Origin: SIG603 sp964370775
GTDB lineage: Bacteria; Bacillota; Clostridia; Oscillospirales; Acutalibacteraceae
Direction of reading: 5' to 3'
Assembly: GCA_964370775.1 (NCBI GenBank)
Contig: CAYJKT010000026.1
Location: 1 to 41,611 of the forward strand
Length of the DNA: 41,611 bases
In this document: positions 1-7,927 of the stretch, one piece after another
Numbering within the stretch: position 1 is the first letter of the stretch
Layout: the number at the start of each line of letters is the position of its first letter
Position numbers and translations under genes: made by a program
Notes under the pieces: generated by a model
The model's input: the letters and a program-made list of their open reading frames with translations, nothing else
Databases searched by the model: none
What the model was told of the DNA's origin: nothing

Positions 1-1049
1 CATGTAATTTGTGCATCAACTTCCCCCTTAATAGGAATTGTATCAAATTCCAACACTAGGTTATGTTCTTGTCCGTTTATTGTAGTGCCTGTTATGTCAT
101 ACACTTCTTCAATGTCCAAGACTGCGGACTCCAACTGGCTAATTCGCACTGTTAATGTATCGCTTGCACTCCACTGAGAAACTAGTTTATTTAAGTAAGT
201 TTCTATCACTTCGCTAATCTTGCTTAAAATATTTTCGCTGTTTTTTACACTTACATTAACAGTTATGTTTATCGCCTGAGTTTTAACAGGTGAGATAGTG
301 CAAACATGTCCAATAGGTGCAAGCCCCATTCCTTGTCCCATTTGAGGGTCGAAAATGTTTTGTATCTCCGATATAAATACATCTGTTGGCACTTGATTAT
401 TCGCACCCACTATAACAAGCTTTACAGTGCCGGCTCCGTTCCAAACAGGTATTACCTTTACGCCGCCAACACCTGATATACTCATAGCTTTTTCTTTGTA
501 ATCTGCAACATTTCCACCAAAAGCTTGTTCACTTAAGCTGCTTAAATACCTTGTTCTAAAGGCTTCTGTGTCCTCTTCATCTCTAGCTGGCACTTTAATC
601 GCTTTTAGTTTAGAATAACTTAGGTTCTGCACAAAATCTATTGGAAACAAGTACTCCTCTGCTACATTGCCCACGCTTCCACTCTGCTCGCAAATCACGT
701 TATACTCGTTAATTCCAGTTTGTTCTTCCACCACAAAGGTTAAATCTCCACTCAAAAACCTGTTGCCTTGTTCAACATCTCCAACAATAGTAGCTGTCCA
801 CACAGCGTTGCTTGCAGATAACGGATAAATCGCTCTTTCGGCTGCACGTCTTTCCAAAAAGCTTCTGCTTTGTGTGTCTGCAAAGCACTCGTTTATTATT
901 TTGTCAAGCTCGAAATACGCCATAAAAATTTCTACAGCAGCAGGTGCTAAACTGTTCATGATTATCGAGCCTTCTCTTTTATCTATGTTGTCAGGTATTC
1001 TATCTAACATTCTGTTAAGTATGGTATCGTAACTTAAATTCTCGTACAT
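1..1049 (-). CDS. Baseplate J-like protein (XkdT-like), partial at C-terminus
   Basis: The reading frame is open from an ATG at 1049 to the window edge, about 349 codons, so only the last residues are missing. The N-terminus reads MYENLSYDTILNRMLDRIPD, followed by a segment with KREGSII that is typical of gp47/baseplate J proteins, which form the wedge of the contractile-tail baseplate. The middle holds the PARDEEDTEAFRTRYL motif and later a VSGVGGVKV-like stretch (here ISGVGGVKVIPVWNG) found in the family. The ATG overlaps the stop codon of the DUF2634 gene as TAATG, so the two are translationally coupled. The usual next gene (DUF2313/XkdU) would lie outside the window. Confidence 0.9.
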   Translation of the reverse strand, partial: MYENLSYDTILNRMLDRIPDNIDKREGSIIMNSLAPAAVEIFMAYFELDKIINECFADTQSRSFLERRAAERAIYPLSASNAVWTATIVGDVEQGNRFLSGDLTFVVEEQTGINEYNVICEQSGSVGNVAEEYLFPIDFVQNLSYSKLKAIKVPARDEEDTEAFRTRYLSSLSEQAFGGNVADYKEKAMSISGVGGVKVIPVWNGAGTVKLVIVGANNQVPTDVFISEIQNIFDPQMGQGMGLAPIGHVCTISPVKTQAINITVNVSVKNSENILSKISEVIETYLNKLVSQWSASDTLTVRISQLESAVLDIEEVYDITGTTINGQEHNLVLEFDTIPIKGEVDAQIT

Positions 1050-1441
1050 TAAACCACTCCTTCATAACTTATGTTTCCAAAAATTGTTTTAACATCAAAT
1101 TTCAACTTTAATTGTCTGTCACTTATCTCTACATCAAAATTACTTATAGATGTAATCCTGTCGTCAGTCGTTAGCACATCGCTAACCATTGTCTCTGCTC
1201 TTGCCATAGCAAGGTCAGACGCAAGCCCTGTTATACCTTGCAGTTCGCAACCATAGTTCCAAGAATAAATCCCAAACTTAAATCTTTCTGTTCTAAGCAT
1301 TAGATCTATGCTTTGCACTAGTGCTTCTTTTTCGTCCACCATGCCAATGATTTTCCCACCACTTATTTTATAACTTAGCGACGGCATGGTTTCTTTCTCC
1401 CATAAATCTTTTAATAAAATCTCTTCACTAACAGGTATCAT
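1049..1441 (-). CDS. DUF2634 baseplate protein (XkdS-like)
   Basis: A 130-residue protein between the hub gene and baseplate J, the position of xkdS (gp25-like/DUF2634) in PBSX-type tails. Visible family features are KALVQSIDLMLRTERFKFGIYSWNYG in the first half (split here by position, residues about 39-64), with the R-T-E/K-R and YSWNYG elements that mark lysozyme-like gp25 baseplate proteins, and a C-terminal beta-rich VEISDRQLKLKFDVKTIFG segment. It probably joins the wedge of the baseplate. The start at 1441 has no strong ribosome site but is preceded by GAGG about 9 bases upstream. The gene overlaps baseplate J by one base. Confidence 0.85.
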   Translation of the reverse strand: MIPVSEEILLKDLWEKETMPSLSYKISGGKIIGMVDEKEALVQSIDLMLRTERFKFGIYSWNYGCELQGITGLASDLAMARAETMVSDVLTTDDRITSISNFDVEISDRQLKLKFDVKTIFGNISYEGVV

Positions 1442-1520
1442 TTTTCTAACCTCGTCATGTTTACTGATACACCAATGTTATCGATTTACATTCCCAGTAA
1501 CCATGCCTTTCTTAAATCCT

Positions 1521-3026
1521 CTACAAATTAAAACTGTTTATATCCAAATCCATATAATGCTCGCCAGAGCTAAAATAATGCGTAACTTTCTCCACAAGCA
1601 TTAACTGATTAATACTTCTTCCCATAAAACTTAATCGTATCACAAGTGATGACCCACCTCTGACACGATAATCTCCCAAGCATTTTTTTATTAAAATGTT
1701 GATATTTTCATCTTTATATTTTTCAATAAGCCCCTCTGCCATTGCCTTAAGCTCATACACATTCAGCTCGTTATATAATGCGTAATATTCCAAAATACCA
1801 TATTTTTGTTGCCTAACACTGTTGTGTGCCACATATAACTCTTTTACCCCTGTCTCTGTGTTGTTCCTAGCAATTGTCACTTTTGTGTACACATTAGTAT
1901 CTATAGAAACAGAGTATTCAAACGAATTAATACAGCTTTCGTCTATCAAAATTGGCAAAACCATGTTGTTAATATCTGTGAGTGACAGTGTACCAAAATC
2001 GTCGTAAAGCACAAATAATTTCTTTGCTTTGTCATAGGTAATATCGCTTGCATTTCCCAAAATATCAAACAAACTGCTTTCTTCAATTCTTTTTTCTATC
2101 ACATAAGATGTATCCTCAATCTTCCCCTGACGCAAACCATATTCTGTGCATAGCTGTTTTAATAAGTCCGAATACTTCTTGTTTCTATATACTAAGGATG
2201 TTTTATTATGAAAATATCTAAGTGCATCATAACACTTAACACTTACTGTGTCTTTACCTGTTTGAGCTGTGCTAAAAACATAACCATAAAACATACCTTG
2301 ACCTTTAAACCTAAAACTCACAGCGTTACCCATTTCACACTTCAAACCGTAATCAATGTAACATGTAAAGTTTAAAACGGACGGCATATTATGTCTGCTT
2401 ATCTCAAGCTTAATTTCGCCACAAACAACAGGAACATATACATAACTTCCGTTTTCAATAAGTATCTCACAGTCAGTATATTCTGTGTGAGTGTAAAAAA
2501 GTGAATTTCCCCTATTGCTGTTGTATGCAGTTTCGCTTTCGCTCATTATCTTAACATCTTCGACTTGACTGTTATTGTTCGTGTTTTCCACTCCGTCAGT
2601 CGCCGTGTTCATGTTAGGTAAACTTGCTGTTAGGTACTGTGTCGGTTGTATTCTTGCGTTGCTAGTGTCCCGTACCTCAAAGTGCAAATGAGTTCCAAAG
2701 CTTCTGCCAGTGTTGCCCATGTAACCCAAGTTTTGCCCTTGAAAAATCTCTTGACCAACATGAACATACACGTTTTGCAAGTGAGCATATAAAGTATAAT
2801 GACCATTAGCATGTTTGATTTTTACACAGTTGCCATAAGAGCGATTACCAGACGAATATGTATCATTAGGTATACCTGTTTGGCACCAATCCACCACACC
2901 ATCAGAATGTGCCACAATCATGTCAGTTCCGCCATCACTGCCAATTATATCCACACCTAAATGGCTATTTGAATTATACCTCTGTGTAATTGTGTAATCC
3001 TTGCTTTTAAAAACTCTACAACCCAT
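1521..3026 (-). CDS. Tail hub protein with N-terminal M23 peptidoglycan peptidase domain (XkdQ-like fusion)
   Basis: A 501-residue protein with two parts. Residues about 12-130 form an M23 (LytM-type) zinc endopeptidase: HxxxD at 22-26 (HLGVD), YAHL at 80-83 and HLH at 113-115, so all metal and catalytic positions are present. A Thr/Asn-rich linker (about 136-170) leads to a gpD/XkdQ-like hub domain starting near CEILIENGSYVYVPV and running to the C-terminus. The hub would carry the spike at the tail tip, and the peptidase would cut peptidoglycan cross-links during penetration. PBSX XkdQ itself lacks the peptidase domain, so this is a fusion relative to that model. It lies between the LysM gene and the DUF2634 gene. 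Confidence 0.85.
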   Translation of the reverse strand: MGCRVFKSKDYTITQRYNSNSHLGVDIIGSDGGTDMIVAHSDGVVDWCQTGIPNDTYSSGNRSYGNCVKIKHANGHYTLYAHLQNVYVHVGQEIFQGQNLGYMGNTGRSFGTHLHFEVRDTSNARIQPTQYLTASLPNMNTATDGVENTNNNSQVEDVKIMSESETAYNSNRGNSLFYTHTEYTDCEILIENGSYVYVPVVCGEIKLEISRHNMPSVLNFTCYIDYGLKCEMGNAVSFRFKGQGMFYGYVFSTAQTGKDTVSVKCYDALRYFHNKTSLVYRNKKYSDLLKQLCTEYGLRQGKIEDTSYVIEKRIEESSLFDILGNASDITYDKAKKLFVLYDDFGTLSLTDINNMVLPILIDESCINSFEYSVSIDTNVYTKVTIARNNTETGVKELYVAHNSVRQQKYGILEYYALYNELNVYELKAMAEGLIEKYKDENINILIKKCLGDYRVRGGSSLVIRLSFMGRSINQLMLVEKVTHYFSSGEHYMDLDINSFNL

Positions 3027-3035
3027 AATACCCTC

Positions 3036-3728
3036 CTATGGCAGATTAATTTTAGTACCAGGGAATATCCACCAATCCCCTGATTCAGGAGGATACCCTC
3101 GGCTACTTGCAACGCTGTCTAACAGTTCTTTATTTAAGTTATATATATCTATCCATTTGTTGTCGTTACCATAAAATCTTCTTGCTATAAAAATAAGATT
3201 ATCACCTGATTTTATCGTGTACTGGTCATACACCTGTGTCGGTGGAGTAATCGTTTCTCTGTCTGGTTCTTTCTCTGGTGTAACGGGTGCTGGCTTAATA
3301 ATTTTGTCTGACACACTAATCGCTTTTGTTGAGTAGTGAACGTATTTTTTCAAAGTAATAGTCGCACTAATATCTCCAACAGAATTCTCGCTAAACGCAT
3401 AGTCTTCCAAGCTAACACTAGTGTTAATATACTTTCTTGAACTGCTGTCTGTCACTGTAAAATAAAAGCTAGATTTTCTGTTTTTTAAGTCGGTAATTAT
3501 CTCTTGAAAATAAGACGGATATAAAAAAATACCACTATAAGTGGTAAAAGCATATTCTTTGGCTGGTAAAAGCAGAGTAAATTTATACTCTGTGTTACCA
3601 CTTTGTTTTAACAGTGTCAGTTCCCCACCGTTAATTAAATCTAACTTTGTGTTTTTATTTTGGGCTGTAATATCTATCTTAGACGGCGCTACAGGCATTA
3701 AGATATTCCCTAAATAAAATCTATACAT
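3036..3728 (-). CDS. LysM-domain tail protein (XkdP-like)
   Basis: A 230-residue protein. Residues about 1-130 form the tail-associated domain found in XkdP-like proteins (MYRFYLGNILMPVAPSKI start). A Pro/Thr-rich linker (about 145-165) follows, then one C-terminal LysM module at about 170-230 with YTIKSGDNLIFIARRFYG and a PGTKINLP end. LysM modules bind peptidoglycan or serve as assembly domains (as in T4 gp53). The gene sits directly after the tape-measure remnant (the start ATG abuts its stop) and 9 bases before the hub gene, as in PBSX-type operons. No signal peptide is present, as expected for a virion component. Confidence 0.87.
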   Translation of the reverse strand: MYRFYLGNILMPVAPSKIDITAQNKNTKLDLINGGELTLLKQSGNTEYKFTLLLPAKEYAFTTYSGIFLYPSYFQEIITDLKNRKSSFYFTVTDSSSRKYINTSVSLEDYAFSENSVGDISATITLKKYVHYSTKAISVSDKIIKPAPVTPEKEPDRETITPPTQVYDQYTIKSGDNLIFIARRFYGNDNKWIDIYNLNKELLDSVASSRGYPPESGDWWIFPGTKINLP

Positions 3729-4256
3729 TTATATATGCACCCCCTGCGCCCCAGCGTTTAAAGCCTCGCTTAACTTTTTGCTTATCTCAGATATAACATC
3801 ATCTATATTACTTTCGTTATGCATATTATACACCATTCCACTCATGTCAATGTTTATGTCAGAACGAACATTGCTATTGCTTGTTTTTGTGCTGTTGTTA
3901 ACCGTGTCGCTAATCTCACTATACGAATTTTTGTCGCTTTTTATCTCAGCATAATCATTAAATACACCGTTGTAATCACTGCTGTTCTGTGTGCTATTTT
4001 GATTAACAAAACTCTCGTTAATAACATCATTTTGAAGCGTGTTGTTAACTGTTTTCAAGTCAACACTATTTTTAAGTATTTTTTCGTTTTTGTTAATCAT
4101 CGGCTCTATAAATCTAGTCTCATTACTTAAAGCAATGGCTAAATTCTCGTCACTTAAAGCTGGTTTTTCACCTTGATTTACGCTAATCATTTTTAACTTT
4201 TTTTCTACTTCACTAGCTACCTCATTGTTGTTAACGACGAATTCCGTAGCTGGCAT
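3729..4256 (-). pseudogene. Remnant of the tail tape-measure protein (C-terminal part only)
   Basis: This frame encodes at most 175 residues from the first ATG. It ends in an amphipathic segment (SNIDDVISEISKKLSEALNAGAQGVHI by composition, residues about 149-175) resembling the C-terminal tail of clostridial phage tape-measure proteins; the rest is Asn/Ser-rich. In related phages the gene at this place, after G/GT and before the LysM gene, is usually several hundred residues or longer. There is no ribosome-binding site within 20 bases of the ATG at 4256, and the frame stays open upstream to a stop at about 4320 without a standard start codon, as expected for the 3' part of a gene whose 5' part was deleted. 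A genuine very short tape measure, or an assembly collapse, are alternatives. Confidence 0.6.
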
Positions 4257-4297
4257 ATATCTATTTAGTATGTCGGTATAAATATCATCACCCCATT

Positions 4298-4842
4298 TTA
4301 AGCTTTTGTTTCTGATTTAACATGTAAGTCCACGGCTGCCATAACAAAAGCTTTTTCATATATATCCATATCTAAATATTTTCTTGGTGTTAGTCCAAAT
4401 TTGTGGAGGCAATAATATGCGTAGTTTGCATCTTTATCCCCCCCACTAATTAGTTTTTTGCTTGTTCTACCAATTCTTCCTCTGTTTTAAAGCCGTTAAT
4501 CTCCAAAACTCTCTTGCTTAAATCCTCAAACTCTGCTGGAGTTAACATTCCGCAAATTAACTCCTCTGCTGTGTGCACACCGTAAGAATTTTGAAGCTGT
4601 ATGCTTTGTAAATCGGGAAACATAACGCACATAACACAAAGTTTTGCTTGATATTTTCCACTGTTAAATCTTCCGTTTGCCTCAAAGCATTGCATTTTTA
4701 TATCGTTGTTTTCTCCGGCACTAATGCACCCTATCTCCCACTCAGCTACCTTTCCGTCGTCTTTAAATCTGTCGGACAACACAAAGGTCTTCGTTTTAAC
4801 TTTAACTATATTCTCTGCAAAAAAAGATTTTAAACTGCTCAT
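4298..4842 (-). CDS. Tail assembly chaperone GT-type fusion made by -1 frameshift
   Basis: If ribosomes slip back one base on AAAAAAC at 4453-4459, translation of the 130-residue G-type protein continues past its stop. It reads LISGGDKDANYAYYCLHK FGLTPRKYLDMDIYEKAFVM AAVDLHVKSETKA (47 or so residues) and ends at a TAA at 4298-4300. That extension has the conserved look of T domains (L-x-P-R-x-Y-L, EKAFVMAAVDL) and has no start codon or ribosome site of its own. Tail chaperones of long-tailed phages commonly use this device to make G and GT in a fixed ratio; GT binds the tape measure and recruits tube subunits. The evidence is direct at sequence level; the frequency of slippage is unknown. Confidence 0.85.
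4450..4842 (-). CDS. Tail assembly chaperone, G-type product (XkdN-like)
   Basis: A 130-residue protein directly after the tail-tube gene; its ATG at 4842 overlaps the tube stop codon. It contains family features such as VLSDRFKDDGKVAEWEIGCISAGE and a C-terminal LTPAEFEDLSKRVLEINGF, as in the XkdN/YqbN family. It is the unshifted product of the G/GT frameshift pair, made in excess, and acts in the cytoplasm on the tape measure before tube polymerisation. The final codons GCA AAA AAC are followed immediately by the stop TAA and contain the slippery heptamer. Confidence 0.88.
   Translation of the reverse strand: MSSLKSFFAENIVKVKTKTFVLSDRFKDDGKVAEWEIGCISAGENNDIKMQCFEANGRFNSGKYQAKLCVMCVMFPDLQSIQLQNSYGVHTAEELICGMLTPAEFEDLSKRVLEINGFKTEEELVEQAKN
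4453..4459 (-). promoter_or_regulatory. Programmed -1 ribosomal frameshift slippery site A AAA AAC
   Basis: On the minus strand the last codons of the chaperone gene read GCA AAA AAC TAA, which puts the canonical X XXY YYZ heptamer A AAA AAC exactly in frame and next to the stop. The -1 frame then stays open for 51 codons and encodes a recognisable T domain. The run of seven G residues shortly downstream (4438-4444 on the plus strand as C) could contribute to a stimulatory structure, but I did not find a clear stem-loop by eye. Confidence 0.85.
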
Positions 4843-5315
4843 GCGCCCATACCATTTATCAAATTAAATTTAGTTGGCATTTCCCAATCATCAAACGTTC
4901 CCTCAATATCCTCGCTTAAAGTTTGGCTGTTTGCGTCCAGTTTTGCTATCACGCCACCTGTTGATAAACAATCTTTTAGCAACACAATTTGTTTATACGC
5001 AGCAGAGCTTACGTCCTCGTTTATAATCTGAATATCCATAGTAGGCATAATGCCACTTCTTTTATATTCAAGCCACATCTCTCTTAAAACACTTTGGTTA
5101 TAATAAGCAGAGCCTTTCCAAGTGCCTGTCCAACCGTCTGGTTTGCTTCCTTTACCAGTTCTTCCCAAAATAGCAACCTCAGTATTTTTGATAGTCATTT
5201 TTGCCTCAAATGAATGAAGTTGCATTAGGTTATATCTTATTCCATTTATTGTAATATACGCAGTTGCAAGCGCACCTGATATAGTATCCATTGCTCTCAT
5301 AGTAGTACTCGACAT
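4839..5315 (-). CDS. Phage tail tube protein (XkdM-like, DUF2001)
   Basis: A 158-residue protein just downstream of the sheath gene, the invariant place of the tube gene in contractile tails. The sequence has the DUF2001/XkdM look: ATAYITINGIRYNLMQLHSFEAKM near the N-terminus (residues about 16-40), an EVAILGRTGKG-like turn (here EVAILGRTGKGSKPDGW) and the beta-rich GTWKGSAYYNQSVLREMW segment. It would polymerise into the inner tube through which DNA passes. It overlaps the chaperone gene by four bases, consistent with coupled translation. Upstream is AGGAGGG-like spacing (GGAGGGTAATATG). Confidence 0.9.
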   Translation of the reverse strand: MSSTTMRAMDTISGALATAYITINGIRYNLMQLHSFEAKMTIKNTEVAILGRTGKGSKPDGWTGTWKGSAYYNQSVLREMWLEYKRSGIMPTMDIQIINEDVSSAAYKQIVLLKDCLSTGGVIAKLDANSQTLSEDIEGTFDDWEMPTKFNLINGMGA

Positions 5316-5325
5316 ATTACCCTCC

Positions 5326-6633
5326 TTAAATAATCACAACATTCATGTACAGCGTTTCCATAGCACCAGCTAAAAGAAGATTTTCTATGCTACACACAAC
5401 ACTTCTTTTATTTTCGCCAACATTAACACTAACACTTTCTGGTGTGAACGAATCTATCGCTCTTTCGTTTTGATAATTGCTAAGAATTTTACAAATATCA
5501 TTCCACAAAGAGGTTCGTCCACTTTCATCATTAGCAACCTTGCCTAAGTAGTAATTGTTAAACCACAATGAAATTTCACTTGCAAGACCCATGCAAATTC
5601 TCACAGTTTGGTTGGATGAAAAATCGTTACCCTTAGTATCTGTGTAGCTTATAAAAGTGTTTATGTCTTTCAAAACTTTTGGCTCTCCGTTAACAATGTG
5701 CAAAACAAACTTTCCATCTTTAATCAAGCCACTTAGTTCACTTTGGGAGTAATCTGTGTCTATAGTTAACTCTCCGTCATATAACTTAGATGTCAATGAC
5801 TCCCCCACACCAGCTTTTGCAAGTGCACCAGCAACCCAATACACAAGCGCAAATTTATCTTTATACTCCATCGTGTCATTCTCCACACTAACAACAGTTT
5901 CGTGGTCAACATTTTCCACCTTATGGCACACTAACTGAAAATTCGCACCACTTTCCTCATACAAACCTTTTGTGTATGTTACAAACATATTTTTAGTGGT
6001 GTCATCGCTAGATGGACAAATCAGCGTGTTAAAAGAATAATCACCTATCGCATTTAAAAAGCTTAGATAATCATCGCCTGTAACAGTTGGATTACTACCA
6101 CCTGTAAGCTCGCTTTTTACTGTAACTGCTAATTCACTCCCTTTAAAATCAACATAAGCATTGCTAATAAGTTCTGCCGAACTTGTAGCGTTTTGTGCGT
6201 CTACAAGATTATTATTTACGTAAGTTTCTACTGTAAATTCACCCAGATTATCCACACTGTTTTTAACGCTTATAAAAATGTTGTTACCAAAGTCACCCAC
6301 ATATTTAGCTGTAGCTACAGCACTTTCAGCTTTTACACCACCAGTACCTAATCTATAAACAAATGCTTTGTTAGCATTTCTAAACACTTCCCTAATCTCA
6401 AGCATTTCGTCATCGGTGTAAACCTTGCCAAAAAGTTCCTCAGATTTCACGCTGACCTCAGTGTTATCCACAGCAAAAACCTCGCCAAGTTTGCCCCAAC
6501 TTAATGCGCGAGGCAGTGCCACAATGCCTCTTAAAGATTGCTCCTGTGACACAAGCAACGGACTTGTAAAATTGATGTATGTACCCGGTAACACTTCATT
6601 TTGAGAAGTAAAACTTCCTGCACCTAATGCCAT
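5326..6633 (-). CDS. Contractile tail sheath protein (XkdK-like)
   Basis: A 435-residue protein of the Phage_sheath_1 family. The N-terminus (MALGAGSFTSQNEVLPGTYI) and the following NFTSPLLVSQEQSLRGIVALP segment are characteristic, as is the LSWGKLGEV stretch; the C-terminal part holds the handshake strands that link neighbouring subunits (ESVSVNVGENKRSVVCSIE and the terminal METLYMNVVII). The sheath shortens to drive the tube through the envelope. Presence of a full-length sheath makes this a myovirus-type or tailocin-type element. The start ATG overlaps the stop of the upstream 51-residue ORF as TAATG. Confidence 0.94.
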   Translation of the reverse strand: MALGAGSFTSQNEVLPGTYINFTSPLLVSQEQSLRGIVALPRALSWGKLGEVFAVDNTEVSVKSEELFGKVYTDDEMLEIREVFRNANKAFVYRLGTGGVKAESAVATAKYVGDFGNNIFISVKNSVDNLGEFTVETYVNNNLVDAQNATSSAELISNAYVDFKGSELAVTVKSELTGGSNPTVTGDDYLSFLNAIGDYSFNTLICPSSDDTTKNMFVTYTKGLYEESGANFQLVCHKVENVDHETVVSVENDTMEYKDKFALVYWVAGALAKAGVGESLTSKLYDGELTIDTDYSQSELSGLIKDGKFVLHIVNGEPKVLKDINTFISYTDTKGNDFSSNQTVRICMGLASEISLWFNNYYLGKVANDESGRTSLWNDICKILSNYQNERAIDSFTPESVSVNVGENKRSVVCSIENLLLAGAMETLYMNVVII

Positions 6634-6788
6634 TATATCTTCCTTTCTTTGTAAGCTTTAATCAGCTTTTCAACTTCGTTTAACGTATATGTCTTTTCAT
6701 TTATCAAAATTACATCTAACAAATACTTATAGTTAGCATATTTTTGAGACTTCACTATGTCCTGTTTATAATATTTAGTATTCTCCAT
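6633..6788 (-). CDS. Small conserved phage protein upstream of sheath (51 aa)
   Basis: A small frame starts at an ATG at 6788 preceded by AAGGAGG at ideal distance and ends in a TAA that overlaps the sheath start. The product reads MENTKYYKQDIVKSQKYANY in its first half and ends in a charged KLIKAYKERKI helix, including YTLNEVEKLI. Short proteins of this type (KQDIxKSxxY followed by YTxxEV) are common directly before sheath genes in Firmicute myophages. The function is unknown; it may be a tail or head-tail joining accessory. The ribosome site and the coupled overlap make it likely to be translated. Confidence 0.72.
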   Translation of the reverse strand: MENTKYYKQDIVKSQKYANYKYLLDVILINEKTYTLNEVEKLIKAYKERKI

Positions 6789-6797
6789 TCTTCCTCC

Positions 6798-7205
6798 TTA
6801 TCCTATCAAACAGTTTATATTACCCATAAGTTCTGCATCTTCCGTTCTACTTATATAATAACTGTATTCACATTCTATGGTTATTTTATCGCTCTCGCAC
6901 TTCATCTCTGTAAAATTTGCTTTGAGACAAACATTTTCTTGTGGATATATTAGATTAAGGCTTTTTTCAAGCTTATCCAATTTGCTTAATTTATCTTCAT
7001 GTTCACCCTCAAAATACATAAAGACTGAAAACTTTGCTGTCACTTTTAACATGTCAGACGGCACAGGTGTAGAGCTTATCGCAGTAGCTTCTACAACTAA
7101 ATCGCCGTTTTTATACCCTTGTTTCACATTAGATACAAAAATGTTTTCAGTCTCAAATTCTTTTGCAAGCTCTGTTGTTATCCCAGTATATACAAGTTCT
7201 AACAT
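6798..7205 (-). CDS. Phage tail terminator/completion-like protein
   Basis: A protein of about 135 residues between the head-tail joining protein and the sheath operon. The place in the operon and the mixed alpha/beta pattern (LELVYTGITTELAKEF start; central VVEATAISSTPVPSDMLKVTAKFSVFMYF) fit the tail terminator/DUF6838-type proteins of clostridial myophages, which cap the tail for head joining. Two ATG codons occur in a row at 7208 and 7205; the second gives better spacing from the AGGAGGG site and overlaps the preceding stop codon. The assignment rests on position and general resemblance. Confidence 0.6.
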   Translation of the reverse strand: MLELVYTGITTELAKEFETENIFVSNVKQGYKNGDLVVEATAISSTPVPSDMLKVTAKFSVFMYFEGEHEDKLSKLDKLEKSLNLIYPQENVCLKANFTEMKCESDKITIECEYSYYISRTEDAELMGNINCLIG

Positions 7206-7555
7206 CATACCCTCCTATTTTTTATTGCGAGTGGTATTTCTTTATGATAATCATACACCACAGCAAGACCTGCGTATTCAAAAGTTCTGCTAAAATTACC
7301 CTTGTTAACAATCACCTTCGCCCCCTCAGGCACATCGATTTCAATGTCCACAAATACGGACACCCTCTGAGATATATCAGATATTTTTTCGTCTGTTGCA
7401 TCTTTTAGATAATAATGATTTCTTAAATGGCACGGCACATCATTATGCAAAATTTTCTCGCTAACTCTTGTTATACCAGTTTTAGGGTCTCTGATGTTTT
7501 CATACACAATCACTGTGCATTTGTGTTTCCACATACTTTGCATCTGCTTTTTCAC
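7205..7555 (-). CDS. Head-tail joining protein (XkdH/YqbH-like)
   Basis: A 116-residue protein with an N-terminal MWKHKCTVIVYENIRDPKTG segment, a Cys at DVPCHLRNHYYL and a C-terminal GLAVVYDYHKEIPLAIKNRR. The order and content match XkdH/YqbH-type minor head or stopper proteins, where the mention of CHL in the middle is typical. It would close the connector after packaging. It overlaps the upstream connector gene by four bases (ATGA type) and the downstream gene by one, a compact head-tail cassette. Confidence 0.7.
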   Translation of the reverse strand: MKKQMQSMWKHKCTVIVYENIRDPKTGITRVSEKILHNDVPCHLRNHYYLKDATDEKISDISQRVSVFVDIEIDVPEGAKVIVNKGNFSRTFEYAGLAVVYDYHKEIPLAIKNRRV

Positions 7556-7902
7556 CAGTTAATCCCCCTGTATCTTGCAATAATTTCCTCACTTGGCTTA
7601 ATTAAAGCAGTAATGAAATCTAATTCACTACTGCCATTTTCAAAACTTATACTCACATCACCCTGTGTCATACTCTTTACTGTTCTATATTCACCGTCCG
7701 CATATATTTTGTCTTTCAAATACAGTCCAGCTGTCATGTCCGCACACACATTATATAACTCAGTAGCAATTTCATCTACATTTAATATAGACATTAAACT
7801 TAGCACAGCTTTGTCATAATATAACTCAAGTTCGCTATTATCTATAATCTCAGTTCCATATTTTTTCAAAACCAAAACAGCTTTGCTAATAATTTCTTCC
7901 AT
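7552..7902 (-). CDS. Head-tail connector (adaptor) protein (YqbG/XkdG-region DUF3199/gp6-like)
   Basis: A 116-residue, mostly helical protein directly after the capsid gene in transcription order. It has the pattern of gp6/gp15-like connector proteins: an N-terminal helix (EEIISKAVLVLKKYG), a central set of helices (ELYYDKAVLSLMSILNV, IATELYNVCADMTAGLYL) and the VKSMTQGDVSISFENGSSE loop, which is strongly reminiscent of the connector family's KSxTxGDxSxSF element. It would sit as a ring under the portal. It ends within the next gene's start codon. Confidence 0.75.
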   Translation of the reverse strand: MEEIISKAVLVLKKYGTEIIDNSELELYYDKAVLSLMSILNVDEIATELYNVCADMTAGLYLKDKIYADGEYRTVKSMTQGDVSISFENGSSELDFITALIKPSEEIIARYRGINW

Positions 7903-7927
7903 ATATTCTATACCCCCTATTAATGGC

